Shown: piece after piece, positions 23,786-37,600 of the stretch
Position numbering within the stretch: position 1 is the first letter of the stretch
How the letters are laid out: the number at the start of each line of letters is the position of its first letter
Assembly (NCBI RefSeq): GCF_963675165.1
Contig: NC_087378.1
Location: 2,701,525 to 2,765,524, forward strand
Origin: Halichondria panicea
Taxonomy: Eukaryota; Porifera; Demospongiae; Suberitida; Halichondriidae
Reading direction: 5' to 3'
Length of the DNA: 64,000 bases
Notes under the pieces: model-generated
The model's database searches: none
Told to the model about the DNA's origin: nothing
What the model saw: only the letters and a program-made list of their open reading frames with translations
Translations under genes and position numbers: made by a program

Positions 23786-26700
23786 CTCTTGAGTGAAGAT
23801 CTTAACGCTGACTGGTTACGTTTTGCAATTGGTGAAGAAGTAGGCGATTCTCTGGGTGTGGTGTTGGCTGAGTACGAGTGGTGGCCTGAATCTTGAAACA
23901 ATTGTTCTTGTTTCAAATTCGGAAAAACCGTGGTCTTTGAGATGCCTTGTGTGTGCTCATTGAGTACCCTGAACCAGGCTGGGATCTTGGCACGTATGGA
24001 GACAGTGAAGGATCCACAGGACCCACTGAGAATGGGGAGCAGGGCCTTTACCTCGGAGTCATCCCACGAGATGTCACAGTAGTCCTCTGTACAAAACAAT
24101 CATAGGGTGATCAAAACACCTACATGTACGTACGTATTGTAAAGATTATACAGGCTTGCCAAATAAACTAAAACTATGCAGGCTATATACTGACTATAGT
24201 ACGAGTACGAGCAACAATCCAAGTAAAGTATTGTGTACATGGTAAAGATCACCATAATTATACATGTATACATGCACATGCAGTATAGACTGGAGACCAC
24301 TCGGAAAAGAGAGACTGGTATCTACCACAAAAATTAGGTCCACGTTTAGCTAACAGAATACACAACATCATTTTACCAAATTAGCGTGCGTGAAATTTAT
24401 TTAACGAAATGGTTTTAGAGGCGATTCTAGTGCCTCGAAAATTTCGTGCTATACGAGCATTTGTAATCGAGGCTGGTAATATTTTGTGCAGTAATAATAA
24501 GTGCATGTGCTGTGGCACGTGACGTTTGCATTCTTGTGGTTGCATGAGATTCTTCACACACGGAACAACTCTTTGATAAATAGCTTACCAGTCCCTTTCC
24601 AAAGGCAAAAAAGGGAGTGGTCTCCAGTCTAGCATAAATTATGGACACAAACTCACTGTCATAGTCAGCCACTGTCACAGTGACAAGCTCCACATCGGTG
24701 TGCGCTTTAGCCAGACACTCCAGCTGGAAATCGTACTTGCAACTAAACAGAGAATAGTACAATTTCATGATCCAGAATAATTATAACTATACACTTCACA
24801 ACTAGGTGCTTGACCTACATGTACAGCGTACAACATGATTGTAGCAATGGTTAATCGAGATTATGTGAAAATTGAAGGCGATACTACGTACAGCTGTAAG
24901 CAAACGAGAAAAACCATCATAGGGAAAGAAATACAGACAGTTTATACTCACATTTCTCCATCAAGCAGCTCAAATTTAGTAATGGCAGGCCTGGTGACTC
25001 TGAGACTGCCCTCCCTACCGGGGGAGAGGGGCAACTCATCCGAGGCAGGGAGTACAGACAGACGAATCTCCGGCAGAGGAGGGACCACTCGCACTATGCG
25101 GTCTTCCGGTATCTTCACTTTGCACTCGTGGTGTAGAATACCAAACACAACCGCCTCATAGCCTATACAATGGTATAACTATACAGTTTGTATATTACGT
25201 ACATGTACACATGTATTACAATTCATCAGCTAACTGAATTTCTGAGTGAATTAAAGCAGTTGTGAGATGTTACATAATTATATTCTTTATGTACAGTGTA
25301 TCGTAGTCGTGTTGCTCTCACCTTTAATGTCCAGAAGGCCTGGTTCTCGGGGCACAGTGATAAGCTTGATGTCCTGGGGCTCCGACTCTGAGGGCAGGGT
25401 GAGGGACGTCGGGAATATTTCCACTTGAGCTCCCTCCGTCAGAATCAGCTGTACAGTTACATGTACATAGACATGAAATCTACCAGTTGTAGTAATTTGC
25501 TAAAAGGAGGACTTATATTGTTTACTTCTCAGGCTGTACACTATGCAAATAGCTGTAAAAGAGACGCTATTGGCCGGCTTATCTCATGTCATACATGACA
25601 TATCTTTATGTATTAGTCAGTATTCTCAAAATTATTCATTGGATTTGCATGCATCTTAGAGTGTACAAGTATTTACTGGTTGTGTTGAGGCTATGTATGC
25701 TGTAAATGCAGCGCTATGACAGGTGAGCAAACTCACACAAAATTGACAAACAAATCAACACACCGACCGACTACTATAATTTGTGGCGCCGGCAGCGTGC
25801 CTTGGGTAATTTAAGCTCTATGAAATCTATTATCCTAAAAAGTGGGTGTGTAGTTTTAAGTACACACACACATGTATGAATACTCTCATACAAATTAAGG
25901 GACCTTCTCATACTCTAAAATCAAAATCCCACAACGATACCAGCCCTATACATGTACGACATACTTGCACCCACCATTTCAGATACTCTCAAGTCAAAGG
26001 GTAGTGTGTTTTCCACAATCAGCTTGATCTCCCCCGGGTTACCCACCACCCACAAAACCTCAGGACGCTGCTTCCCCCTACGTCGCCTTGCTTCATATGG
26101 TGAGAAAATGAATGGACTGTCTTCTTCTTGCTTCGAAGGAATTTCTTTTGGCTCTACAAAGCCCTTGATTTTGATTGGCTTTAACAAATCCACGAGCTCG
26201 ACTAGAGATACGGATTTAACCGAGGGGATATTTTCCAGAGGCAGTGGAGATTGGATCTTCTTGATTGTAGCAGAATTGGGAGAGCCATTGTCCCTCTCCA
26301 AAGATTCCTCCACAATGTTTTTGAGCATCAAGGTGATCTCTTGTACATCTTTAGAGGAGAGGTGCTCGGCTAAGTACCGCAGGAGGTAGCAGCTGTGGCT
26401 GTATGAAAGAAAACAAGAGTTGCGACATTTAAAATTGTGTGTGGCTACTGTGCATGCACATTGGCATACCATACACAAAGAACAGAGATATAATATATCA
26501 TTACTAATACTTACATACAAGGAAATGTGTTGATCACATCAGCTCACCTAATAGTCAGCTCATTTTCTTGTTTCCTTCTTGATAGAAAAACAAAGTCCTT
26601 CAACACTTGTGCCTGTATCAGGGGCCAGCCGTTGTAGCACTCTATAGGGAGTTGAACAGAATAGCTTTCCTAACACACACCATTCGTTATAAACTCACTA

Positions 26701-29355
26701 CAAGCATAACTTAAGTATAAGATGTACGTACGCACCCTCATTTTTAGGCAGCTCTGCTAACTGCAGACTCAGCTTGTAGTCCGGGAGACAAGTCACGATC
26801 AGATTGTAAGCCTGCATGAACGACCATACATGTACACTTCAGTAGATGCTAATGTTTTCACCTGTACACCTCAACACATACAGTGTACATTTACATGTAT
26901 GAATGTCTCGAGGGAAAACATACAAATACTGTTTCAACCATGGAAATTAAACACCATGTAATATTTATATCACACTTAGCTACATGTAGCAATAAGTGTT
27001 TTAATGTGTGCATGAGGATGATGCAATATAATGCATAGCTGAGCATTACTCAACGAGAGCATTATTGCATCATCGAGTGCACCAGCATTAAAAACACATC
27101 AACTAAGCTGTACAGTAAAGTGTGCAATAAGAAGTTGTTGTTGCACATTTTTTTTCTAATACTATACTACTTTATTATAATTATGCTCTAGAAGCACTTT
27201 CAAAGAGCAGAAGTAAATGCACCACCCTCCCCACCCTCCCGCTCCTAAATGACACTGTACTGAGATAACGTAGACCATTATGTACAGTCCTCCAATATGC
27301 ACAGGGTACCAGGCAAATACATTATACTAACAGTATCTTGGACTGAGTAGGGCTCACCTCTATGACTTGGTCAGGAGACTCGGCGATTTTGCTGGCCCAG
27401 CGAGCAGCGTAGTGTGTGAACAAGGCAGCCTTGCGATGAAGTCCCATGCTACGATACATCTCCGCTATGGTGCAATGCAGCTGGAGCTATGGGGACGGCA
27501 ACATTCAATCATGAGCTGAATCAAGACGAATTTCCTGGCTACATGTATGACAGCTACATAGCTACAGTACATGTAGTATAGACCATTACATGTGTACTGC
27601 ATGCACCCAATGCTCAATTCTCACCCTACATGAACTGTACGTGTGTGCACACATACAATACAATACATGCACAGGGAACACTTTGGGCACACGTCAGAGT
27701 GAACAACTAACTACATGTATAGCCCAACCTTGTCAGTGGCATTGATGAAGGAGGGCTCTTCCACTGCCAGCATTCTCTGCAGTTGGTCACTTGCCACCCT
27801 GTAACTCTATGTGTGTGTGGGAGAGAGAGGTTAGCGCTATACACACAGGGCATAAATATACACACTCTCTGTATGGTACCACACATTAATTTTGCGTGTG
27901 ACTGCCAGTGAGGATTCATAAATCTTAGGAAATAATCGCTATTTGGTCTTCCCTATTGATCAATACTACAATCTTGCAAATTTTATAGCACAGCTGTCAG
28001 CCACCTTTTGATCAATGAGATACTTGCTGAACTTGAGCAGAGCTTCCAGGAGGGACACAACTCCAAGGTGTTTAGCCTAAGCATTGTGTACACAAATGAT
28101 GATCACGATTGGAATCAACTTATAGTCACTATAATTATTTGCAAAAAATTCAAACATTCTGGAGTGCATAGAACTTCAATTTGAAGTTTGGGGGTACTTA
28201 AAGTTAAAGTTCGGTTGTACATGTACAGACTGACTATTAAAATACTAAAATTAATAGAGCTCCTTTTAATCTAGACGTACCTTATCGTAAAACTTGAGCG
28301 CAACAGTGTACTTATCGACGATGAAGTCCTTATGCAGGAGTGCCTCGTTGACCTGCAAACAGCCCTCGTCGTCATCCTCCTCCCCGTAGACACCGGACTC
28401 ATCTTCGTCTGACAGTGCAGGCCGTGAAGAAGGGGATTCCCCCGCATTGGCAGCTCCAGTCTTGAACACTATACTACCTGTGGCAGTGAGAGGATCTTAT
28501 ACTGATTCTCTGCAATTGATTATTGGGTGCATTAACAAGCAATCTGCCAGACAATGACAATACGTACATTGTGCATCAGTAGAATTGGTAGTATGCTCAT
28601 TATCTTCAAATATGGACATGACTCCACTCCTCATGTTCTTTATATCTTAATGTTTACGTAATGCCCTATATAAAGTATGGCCGTCACTCACCATTAACCT
28701 TATCTGTCTCACCATCTCCATCTACTGTACCAACTGGTTTCCGCAGTGAATTGTATTTTGGCCTTACGATATCTACTCCTGTGAGTGAGGATTGTCGCCT
28801 GGGGTCAAGGGTCAGAGTTGAGCGAGGTGATGAGGTGGAGCCACCGGAGGACGAGGAACTGACACGAGATATTCTGGAATTGTTGGCAGGCTACAAGGTA
28901 GGGAGTTATGGAGCGTAAAATTATTGCAAGCAAAAACAAATTTATATAACAGCCACACCAAATGTAGGATTTAGGAAGGCTGGATTGCACAAAAAGTATG
29001 CTTGGCCTCCTATGATGAAGCAATGACTCCACCCCCTTGAGTGGAAAAAATAAGGTGGCTAATCTGCACATTATATGCTTCACCTTCCTCAGCGGTCCAA
29101 GATTAAGTGTGAAACCCTGGGCTTTCTGTCCCAGTACTTCCTCACACAGCTTCATAACTATTGCCGTCACGCCCAGCCCTTCGTTGACGGAAGCATACCA
29201 CAAGTTGTCTCTTTGGTGAGGTCTCATGAGTTGCAGTGCACTGGTGTACCAGTGAAAGGCCATTTTGAGGTCACCTACCAACAGGCTCATGTCTGCAAGG
29301 TGTTTCTCCATCCTCGCCTTGATGTGAGTGGGTGTCAATCTAGTATGTGTGTGAA

Positions 29356-29405
<50 letters not shown>

Positions 29406-30597
29406 TGTGGTTGGAAAGTAGGCTGGCGTATGGGTATGTACTCAGGAGTTCATGTACTCATGATGTACGTACTATAAAAGGGGGTATTGTGTCAATAGTT
29501 AGTGTTTGCATACACTGTTAAGTTAACACCAACAATACCCAATTTATGTTGGGTATAGTACTACCCACATAAAGAACAATGTGTTTTAATCACTTTCAAG
29601 GTATACAAAAGGTACTACCATATTACTAGAATGTTTGCGAGCATCAAACATTTGCGAATTTTGCGAGGGTTGATCAATTCGCAAAACCTACTAGTAAATA
29701 CACACGATCCTTGGCCAGAACGCGATAGTTAGATCGCAAAGGGTCAAATTTTCTGTTGATTTGGCTCATTCGCAAAGGTTTTTCACCTGCAAAATATTCT
29801 AGTAATACGGTATAAAAACCTATCACACCGAGCTATTATATGGCATCTGTGTATTGTAAGTCAATGAGCAACCAATAAGATACCATTTCAGTACCACCAG
29901 GAGACCAGCCTAAGGCACAAAAGATAATGGCAAACATCTATACCATGCACTCTCACTTCAATTCCAGCCCTGGGTCATCTTCAGGATGACTGTACTCTTT
30001 GGACTCAAACGGTGAATGCAAGACTGTGACAGAAGATGTTCGAGCTAACGAGTTATTCAACTGTGTTATCCGTGATTTCAGAGTGGAGTAAATAGCAAGA
30101 GCGAAGTCCGTGACTATTTCGGTGAGACAGTCGTGTTTAATGTCATCACTGCCGAGCTCAGAATCTATCAGACAATGTCCCTTGTTGATATCTATGTTCC
30201 CACCCTCTAGCTCAGACTTTGAGCCATAAATTATACATCTACATTCACACAAACTGCTCTCAAACCGATTAGAATACGTCTTGAAACCAGCGATGACATT
30301 GTCAAGGTCGTCTAGGTCGTAGCATCTGCATACTCCGAGGACACCTCTAATCTGCTTGTGTGGGTTGAATTCGCTCCACTTGGGGCCTTCACTTGCCCAT
30401 GATGGTAACTCTTTGTAGTTCAGAAATCTTAGGAACAGCACTGTCCCTTTAGGCTCTGTTAGCTGAATGGGTGGTAACTTGGTGAGTGCTTGAAGGACAC
30501 CATTGAAAAATGAGTGTGACTCCTCTCCAAGATCTTTCACTGCAATGTGCAGAAATCCCTGGTTTCTGGCCTCCTGGTTGAAGTCTATTAGTGACAT
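23786..30597 (-). CDS. TRAPPC9: TRAPPC9 / Trs120-like subunit of the TRAPPII complex (3' end missing)
   Basis: TRAPPII is a guanine-nucleotide exchange and tethering complex at the Golgi and endosome. Exons from the start: 30597-29957, 29339-29084, 28890-28692, 28477-28281, 28076-28005, 27806-27729, 27486-27358, 26811-26736, 26641-26548, 26398-25975, 25448-25322, 25162-24952, 24742-24589, then 24084 into the gap. About 985 residues are visible, against roughly 1,150 in vertebrates. Family-like segments: MEKHLADMSLLVGDLKMAFH, HCTIAEMYRSMGLHRKAALF, YNLIVTCLPDYKLSL, SPFIFSPYEARRRRGKQRPE, ENTLPFDLRVSEM and a beta-rich C-terminal half. An acidic insert (DEDESGVYGEEDDDEG) precedes LLHKDFIVDKY. Exon 14 starts best at GACTAC (24084), because the alternative acceptor runs into a stop. 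The C-terminus is lost in the gap. Confidence 0.88.
26985..27115. repeat. Imperfect hairpin in a TRAPPC9 intron
   Basis: AGTGTTTTAATGTGTGCATGAGGATGATGCAATA-like left side pairs with TATTGCATCATCGAGTGCACCAGCATTAAAAACAC on the right. Probably an old MITE. Confidence 0.5.
29360..29403. repeat. (GT)n microsatellite
   Basis: GTGTGTGT simple repeat in the first intron of the TRAPPC9-like gene. Confidence 0.95.
29616..29812. mobile_element. Inverted-repeat MITE, TACCGTATTACTAGAAT family
   Basis: Begins TACCATATTACTAGAATG and ends ATATTCTAGTAATACGGTA, with interior AACATTTGCGAATTTTGCGAG and GGCTCATTCGCAAAGG. It is homologous to 6090-6298. Lies in TRAPPC9 intron 1. Confidence 0.8.
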
Positions 30598-30818
30598 TCT
30601 TAGTATAGACCAGTCCTGTTAGCTTTATCTCTAGCTCTAGCTCTAGCTAGCTAGCTAGCTCTGTCCTCCAACATAAATTTTAATAGCGAAACACGTCACG
30701 TGAAGTAGAAGAATTGAATGGTAAAGATCACAATCAGAATAAGTCACAATAAATTACAAAAGTAAGTGCTAGCCTAGGTGTGTGGCAAACACTTCTCACA
30801 CAATATATATACGAGTCA

Positions 30819-32373
30819 CTAAACATTCTTTCGTCCTAGCTCAGCCAGCACTTGATGCCGTTCTGCATAATAAAATTACACAAAGTAAAAACAATCGTAT
30901 CATAATTTTTACTCACCTGACCATCGCAACTGGCAGAGTTTTTTCCCTAAGAAATAGAAGAATAATCCAATGAAGGAGCATGCCAAAAAGAAGAGTGGTA
31001 AAAGGGGCAGTGGGATGATATTGAAGAAAGGATAAGGCCACGCTTGAGACATTGTGAACACCCAGACTATCCAGATCATGTATGAAAATGAGTATCCAAA
31101 TGTGACAAGAGTGGCAGTCCAATTTCCAGGGAACCGATGAAACACTACAACTAGCTCAACAAGGACACACAACACGACTGTTGTGTGCCATAAGTGGTTC
31201 AAAATGGATGGTATGGTGTTGTCCAGGAAAGTTGGGTAGATCAGCTCGCGGTCAATGGCATAAATACCCCAGAACATCACTGCTACAAACTGAGGAATAA
31301 TACAACACATCATCCCAATCCACAATTAAATATGAAACAACGAATATCACTTTGATCTCTATTCTTACGCACACACTACTGCGGTTCAAAAATATTAAAG
31401 CATGATGATCTAGTAGGAGGTGGAGCGATTATAGTGGACCCCTTTACAAGCAATGTTTTGGCTGCTGTACAGAGGTTGGCCTTAAAACAACCCTTCAACA
31501 GACACACATTTCATTTGGGACACCAATGCCTAAGCTGCAGTGACTGTCAAGAGGGGTCAACTGTACAGGCATGACAGAATTACTAAAGCCAGTAGGCTTT
31601 AACTAGGATTGCATGGCACCACTTTTGTAGCTTTTGAAATCACTTAGTTCACACGCCCCTTAACACTAAACAAGGGGAAGTAAGTAACAAAACATGTACA
31701 TCCTCTCACGTTAAACTTATCAGGTGAGTCGCTTTGCACTCACACCAAATCTATCTAAATACACCTCCTAAAACGATTGACTTTACTTACAATTGGCAGA
31801 GGAAGGGCTACGGTGCAAAACACAGTATCACAAATCTTTCTGAATGAGACTTTGGTGGCACCATACGGCATTATGTCCACAAAGAAGCACAAAAAGAAAT
31901 ACAGAAACTGGACCCACTGCAGAGAGAGAGAAAAATGTAATGGACACAATCGTAGCTCAACAACGTACCAAATTCAGGTAAGTAAGATACTTCCATCTTC
32001 CTCCATAGGTGAAGTGGCCCTCAAATCCCACTCCTTTGCTTCGTTTGAAAATCGTAGCATCATACACATGCACGAAAATGTAGAAGCACATAAGAACAAG
32101 ATGACACACAAACGACACTCCAATCTCAATGTTGGAACGTCTGAGAATTTGTCGGTGCCTTGAGGCTGAGCTCTGTCTAGAGCCACCGCCACCCGTACCA
32201 CCCCAGTCATCATCATCTGATAGGTCCCAGTAATCATCCCCACCCTCTTTGGCCTGATTAGCATCAAGACTGGCATGAACGGGCTCCTCACCTCCCTCAC
32301 CAGGGCTGGCCTCCATCTCTTCTGGGTTCTCCTCTGCTTTGGTGGCAGCTCTCTTCCGTGGTCCTTTAGCCAT
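30819..32373 (-). CDS. AIG1/ADTRP family multi-pass membrane hydrolase
   Basis: AIG1 and ADTRP are multi-pass membrane threonine hydrolases of fatty-acid esters of hydroxy fatty acids. Exons: 32373-31969, 31916-31791, 31289-30917 and 30862-30819. They close in frame to 315 aa; relatives are usually about 230-245 aa. The extra length is an N-terminal tail of about 80 residues, rich in Lys/Arg, Glu and Asp (DDYWDLSDDDDWGG) and not seen in the family. The core carries GGRWKYLTYLNL (Thr131, the likely nucleophile), VMFWGIYAIDRELIYP, and NHLWHTTVV (His212, the likely partner), plus several hydrophobic segments and a basic C-terminal end. Assignment of catalytic residues follows the known Thr/His pair of the family. 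It lies 221 bp upstream of the TRAPPC9-like start on the same strand. Confidence 0.88.
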
Positions 32374-32431
32374 CTCGAAATCTAGCCTCAGTTAGTGAGA
32401 TTATGGGGGTTGCTGCAGCTCAGTGCAATCA

Positions 32432-33958
32432 TAGATACTAGAGGAAGGGGATTGTGAACGAGATCACGTGAACTCAATTTTCATGGACTGTCCGTGTTAG
32501 ACGGAAGCATTAGCAGAATGGCCGGAAGTAGACAGGAAGTATATAGATCTGTGTTGCTGGGTATGGTTGCAGCCTCCTCTGTGGGCCCTCCTGCTAGTGA
32601 AGACATATAAAGGAAGTAGGACTCTGAGCTATGTGTGTATGCAAGCTTTTAGTTTTGAAATTATTTATTTGTAGGTTCTTTCTACTCTGGAAATGTGTCC
32701 ATGCTCTACAATTATACAATATAAAATATCCATGACAACTCATCATCAGATTCTATATAACATTATTATGAACTGCAGACAAGCCATGACATTGTAAAGA
32801 TACACGTACATTATGAACGATATGAGTTAGAATGTGTTGTCAGAGTCCGGTCTTCTGCGTTTGGGTAACGGTTCGTGAACAATTTTTTGACAGAACTTAC
32901 CTGCATGATCAACTATAATATATAGTGTAGAAGAGTGATGCTTTCACAAATCCATTTAAGGCCAGGATTTTCATCACAAATGTTCAGGGAATCGATAGAT
33001 CTCTAGCACAGCACGCTGGTTTAGGTAACTTAGGTTGAAAGAACTGAGTTGATAGAGGGGGTGTAAGGGTATATTCAGAACGTACTGACAAGTTCCAAAT
33101 GAGCTGGCACTGAACACACAAGGTGACGATGACATCAACTCTTGGAAGCTTGACAATGGTGAGCACATTCTTGATGGCAATTAGTTCAACACTGACTTGG
33201 CAAGAAGTGGAGAGATTCAAGAGTTGCTGGTCGACTCAGGTAAAGGCTGATGAGAACAGACGGGGATGTCTGCTGCTTCTTGCTTTTCTTTCGCTGAAAA
33301 AAACGCAATTTCTGACTTCCCATGCCCATTGTTACAATCACACCTGTGTGGGAAAAGAACAACATGACATTTTCACACTTTTTCATTGAGGCAAAATTCT
33401 TTTTTCGAGTTAGTACAGCTACTATGTAATAGCTATTCTCATAGAGTAAAGCTAAGAGAATCAGAAAATTCACACTAAAACTTTCAATTGTGAACAGTCA
33501 GATCAGGACACCCCACACAAAGAAGGCACCCCATTCGACCTATTTCACAACACTGGAGAACAACAAAAAGCTTACATATCAAAAAAAGGGGCTATCCTGT
33601 TAAAGCTCAAGTCAAGGAAACAGCCAATGTGCTTACTAGCTTCTAAAAGTGTATCAGAAACTAGATTCTCCCCAAACAGTGCTAAAAACAGGTAAATGGT
33701 GAGTCATAGCTAACTTGTAGCTCAACAGTAGTATCTTTTTACTTAAAACGCTCAAAATATTGTTAGTATAGATTACTACTGACATTAAAGCTCTTAGATA
33801 GTCCTTTCTTACCTTTAGAAGCGAGTAAAACTCTGAAAAGTCTTTAGCCCGCTCAAAATTAGCCAATTCGCGGTCTAACGCGGATAGACCTCAGCTCTCA
33901 TGTATGATCTATAGCGCACGTGATCTCGTTCACAATCCCCTTCCTCTACTATCTATGG
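32432..33958. mobile_element. 1.5-kb element with about 38-bp terminal inverted repeats
   Basis: The left end ATAGATACTAGAGGAAGGGG..GAACGAGATCACGTG is repeated inverted at the right end (CACGTGATCTCGTTC..CCCCTTCCTCTACTATCTAT). GTGCAAT lies immediately outside both ends and could be a target-site duplication. Inside, short open stretches on the minus strand near 33813-33860 and 33638-33681 are bounded by reasonable splice sites, but I cannot join them into a known protein. Confidence 0.6.
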
Positions 33959-34145
33959 TGCAATGGTGCAATGTACCGGGTATATGTACGTGCAGCAGCC
34001 AATCCCGGATCCCAACACCAGTCCTCCTTCCTGGTCAGAGCTTCCTGGTCCTAGACTCTGATTAGCTAGCTGGGAGGAGCTCTGATACCACATCACGTGC
34101 CACACTTGATGCACATGTGCATCCCCTAGCCTCGAACAGGTGTAT

Positions 34146-34233
34146 TTTAATCGGCCTGATCTCGAGGCTACAAGAATAATAGCTACAACTTTAATCGGCC
34201 TGATCTCGAGGCTACAAGAATAATAGCTACAAC
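34146..34233. repeat. Two-copy 44-bp tandem repeat
   Basis: The unit starting TTTAATCGGCCTGATCTCGA and including GGCTACAAGAATAATAG occurs twice in tandem. The unit contains a CTCGAGGCTA end typical of the hairpin elements at 53865 and 60569, and TAGCCTCG occurs at 34127. Confidence 0.9.
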
Positions 34234-34617
34234 TCTGCACACAAAATTAAGACTTTTACCTCCATTTCCTTCTTATTTGATGCTCAATTATATCTCTTGA
34301 CGAGTGCTTGTTTTATGTCCATATGAAAATTATCGTGTACCATACCACTGTACTGACAGAATGTAGCTATATATGTATGTAGGATTTTCTTAACATTCTG
34401 TTTGTGCACTATTTTGCTTTTCTAGCCACTTTATTCGCTTACAATTTAATTAGGATAGAAGCCGTGAAGGTCACAGTGACACAAATGGCTAGAAAATGTG
34501 TGTAGTAATTAATGGCGCTTCCTGCCTGACTGCATAATCTGCGCGCACACACCTCCCAGATCTAATGTAGATTTTTCGCTGCTCAAAACACAATTTGGAC
34601 AAGTATAGTGAATAATT

Positions 34618-37600
34618 ATGGCCTACCAGAGTCTTCCTCTGAAAAAGAAGAACCGTACAAAAGGGACAATTGCAAAGCTGAATGACTCCCCTTCCATATA
34701 TTCTACACTCTCCAAGAAACCTGCAGGTAAGGTTTCCTAGGTATCTAGCACTTAAAACATCAGTGACCTTTCTCTCGGAACAGACCTAGAAACCACCGAT
34801 ATAGACCTTTCTGCAATCAGGATATTCTTGGGGTAAGTTTTTCTAGAAGTGAGGCAAATCAGTACCTTTTTCCCTCCCACACAGGGATGGATCACATAGA
34901 ACACTCAGCTCTACTCCATCTACTCAGTGTGGAGAGATTCTGGACAGATTATTGGAAAAGTTGGGGCTCTCAGAACAGCGAGAAAAGTATAGCTTACAGA
35001 TTCACTACAAGTATTCAGGTAATGCTAACTAAACAGTGTGCAGAGACATGATTTTACAAAAATTCTCCCCCATTAGAACCTCGCCTTCCCAACGACGATG
35101 AGGAAATCTCCTCACTCAATATCCATGTGTATGACAGTGTGGATAAAATCTATCTCTACAAAATATCAGACACATTTGTAATGATGCCTTTGAGAAAGAG
35201 AGGTACATTTATTTAGATACACGCTGAGCTTCAATAGTTAACCATCTGTTTCATTCACAGTTGCATCCTACTCAAAACGTGACTCTGAGGCCCAAGAGGA
35301 AAATATTTATGAGAATTGTGCAGTTGGTTTGGGATACTGCAGAGAATCAGACTACCAAAAAAGTGAGGCCGCCAATGGTATTTAGTTTAATATGCAAGTT
35401 TCACTTTATTAACTGAACACAATAGGTTTTCAACCTGTGGTTGTGAATGACAAGCTTGCCTGCAACTTTGCAAAAGCATGGACCGTGGTAACAGATGCTA
35501 ACAATGAGCAGGTACAACTGAATCTCTAGAATTTGGTGCAGTTTAATGAAAAAATGATGCAGCAATGATTACCTCATTGTGTTGAGCTTTTAATGAAACA
35601 AATTCTGGGCATATAGTAAATTAGTACCCCTTTTTGCTAATGAAAAAAGTGCACAGTACATTTTGTGCTAATTTTGATATAGTCATCATTGTGTGTTTCA
35701 ATTTTCCAGTGCAAAGAGGTCATTCCAATTGAAACACCACCACAAATAATTGCTGCTGAAGATCGAAATCTAGTGGTGTCTCCAACTTCATACAGTTCAT
35801 ACACAATTGACCGCAAGCATAAGAAAACAAACACACTGAGGAGACAAAAACCAATTAGATCTACTCCAAATACTAGATCACCACAGCTGCCACCAAATGT
35901 TTCTTCTTCTAGTCAACATGCTAGTCATTTCAAGCCAATCAATTCCCCTAAGAGGACTTTCAATCAATCTCTTAGTAGTTCTTCATACAGCTCTTTGTCA
36001 CCTGACATTGTAGTTTCAGATACAGAAGATTTGTACTCTGAAATAGGACCTTTGATTTCTAATCCCTTGCACAAGAGTGTATCAGAAGGATGTCTTCTCT
36101 CGGCCTGTGATTCTGAAAAAACTGAGCTTAAGAAGTCTTCTAGTGTTGAGATTCATCAACGAGATTCTGGTTTCCATGACGCCTCTCCACCTACTCCACC
36201 AAAACATGAACAACTACGCAGGAAAAGCATTTCATTGAACGATATCCCACAGATCATAAATACAACTTTGTTTAATCATTCCAAAAGTGTGCCATTACTA
36301 GCACTCCATGCAGCAAAGGCCCATACAAAATCCGACAGTATCGATTCAACCAATGGTGTATTTCCAAGCACAACCGTGAATGCATCCTCTCTGAAATCTT
36401 ACAAATCAATGGAACTATTAAGTGGAGATGATTTTGAAGCAATAGGAGAAAACATTGGAAATCATACTACACTGACAGCACAGCCCCATGAGCCAACACT
36501 GGACAGTCCACCTTCAATACCAAAGAGGAATTCATCATTCTTGAATAATTACAGCATATCAGACGACTATTTGTTAAAGCAAGGAAAACGACTTAGCCAA
36601 GTGCTCAATATTAACGTAACAGTAAAGTCGGAAGAAAAAGGACATATCAGATCCTTCTTTGCGAAAGTTGGGACCATGCTGACACGAAGAAAGAGAAATC
36701 CCTCATCACTAAGCACAGCTTCTGTACAGTCACCTCAATCACCTCGACCGACAATGTCTCCGTTTGATGCCTCCCTAACGTGTCCTTTTCCTAGTAACCG
36801 ATCTCCTAGCAGCCCAATTTCAGGGACCCTGCTGGCGAGAACATCGAATACTCAAGACTTCAGTACATCACCTGGTAGGCTGTCAGAGGAGGATGAGTAT
36901 GACATTGTTGTCCCTCAACCTTTGGACCAGGTCAAGGAAAAGAACCCATATGATGTAGCTATTTCACAGCTTCCAGTACCTCTTAAGACCCCTATACCAG
37001 ATTACCTACGCATTATCCCTGCTGATGGTGATACCTCGAGCATTTATGGAAACCATGAAATGGAGGATACACATTTTTATCAGACACCGCCCTTTCAACC
37101 ACACCAGCACAGTTTAAACGATGAACATGACTTATACAAGAACAAATTCATACAAAAAGGAGCAAACGGATCAATTACTTTAGACGGAAGCATGCTGAAT
37201 GACTACCAAATACCTCCCCCTCCATCAGCAGAGACGAGAATGAGTTATGACAATGAATTGTATGAGAACAATGCTATTAAGAGAGGAGCAAATGGAGCGA
37301 TCACATTTAACAGCAGAAATCTACACGACTACCAGACACCACCAAGTAGAACCAATGCAATCGATGCTAGTAACACTCCTCCCCCTTTACCTTCAAAAGA
37401 ACTGTATTCTGAGCCTAATTTGAAGAATTCCAATCCCCCGTCTCATGAGTTGAACATCAGTAGTACATACAAAGAACATGTGGCTGATTGGGTTCAATCT
37501 TCCCCAAACTTGAGCACACATGAGATCTACGATGTCATAGCAGATGGAGACATCGGAAACATCTATGACTATATACATGAAGGCAATGACATGGCATTGG

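Larger units (their letters stand above)
32374..34617. other. Intergenic interval with a bounded repeat element
   Basis: Between the divergent AIG1-like and scaffold genes. It contains the inverted-repeat element 32432-33958 and a short tandem repeat at 34146-34233. No convincing complete gene was found. Confidence 0.5.
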
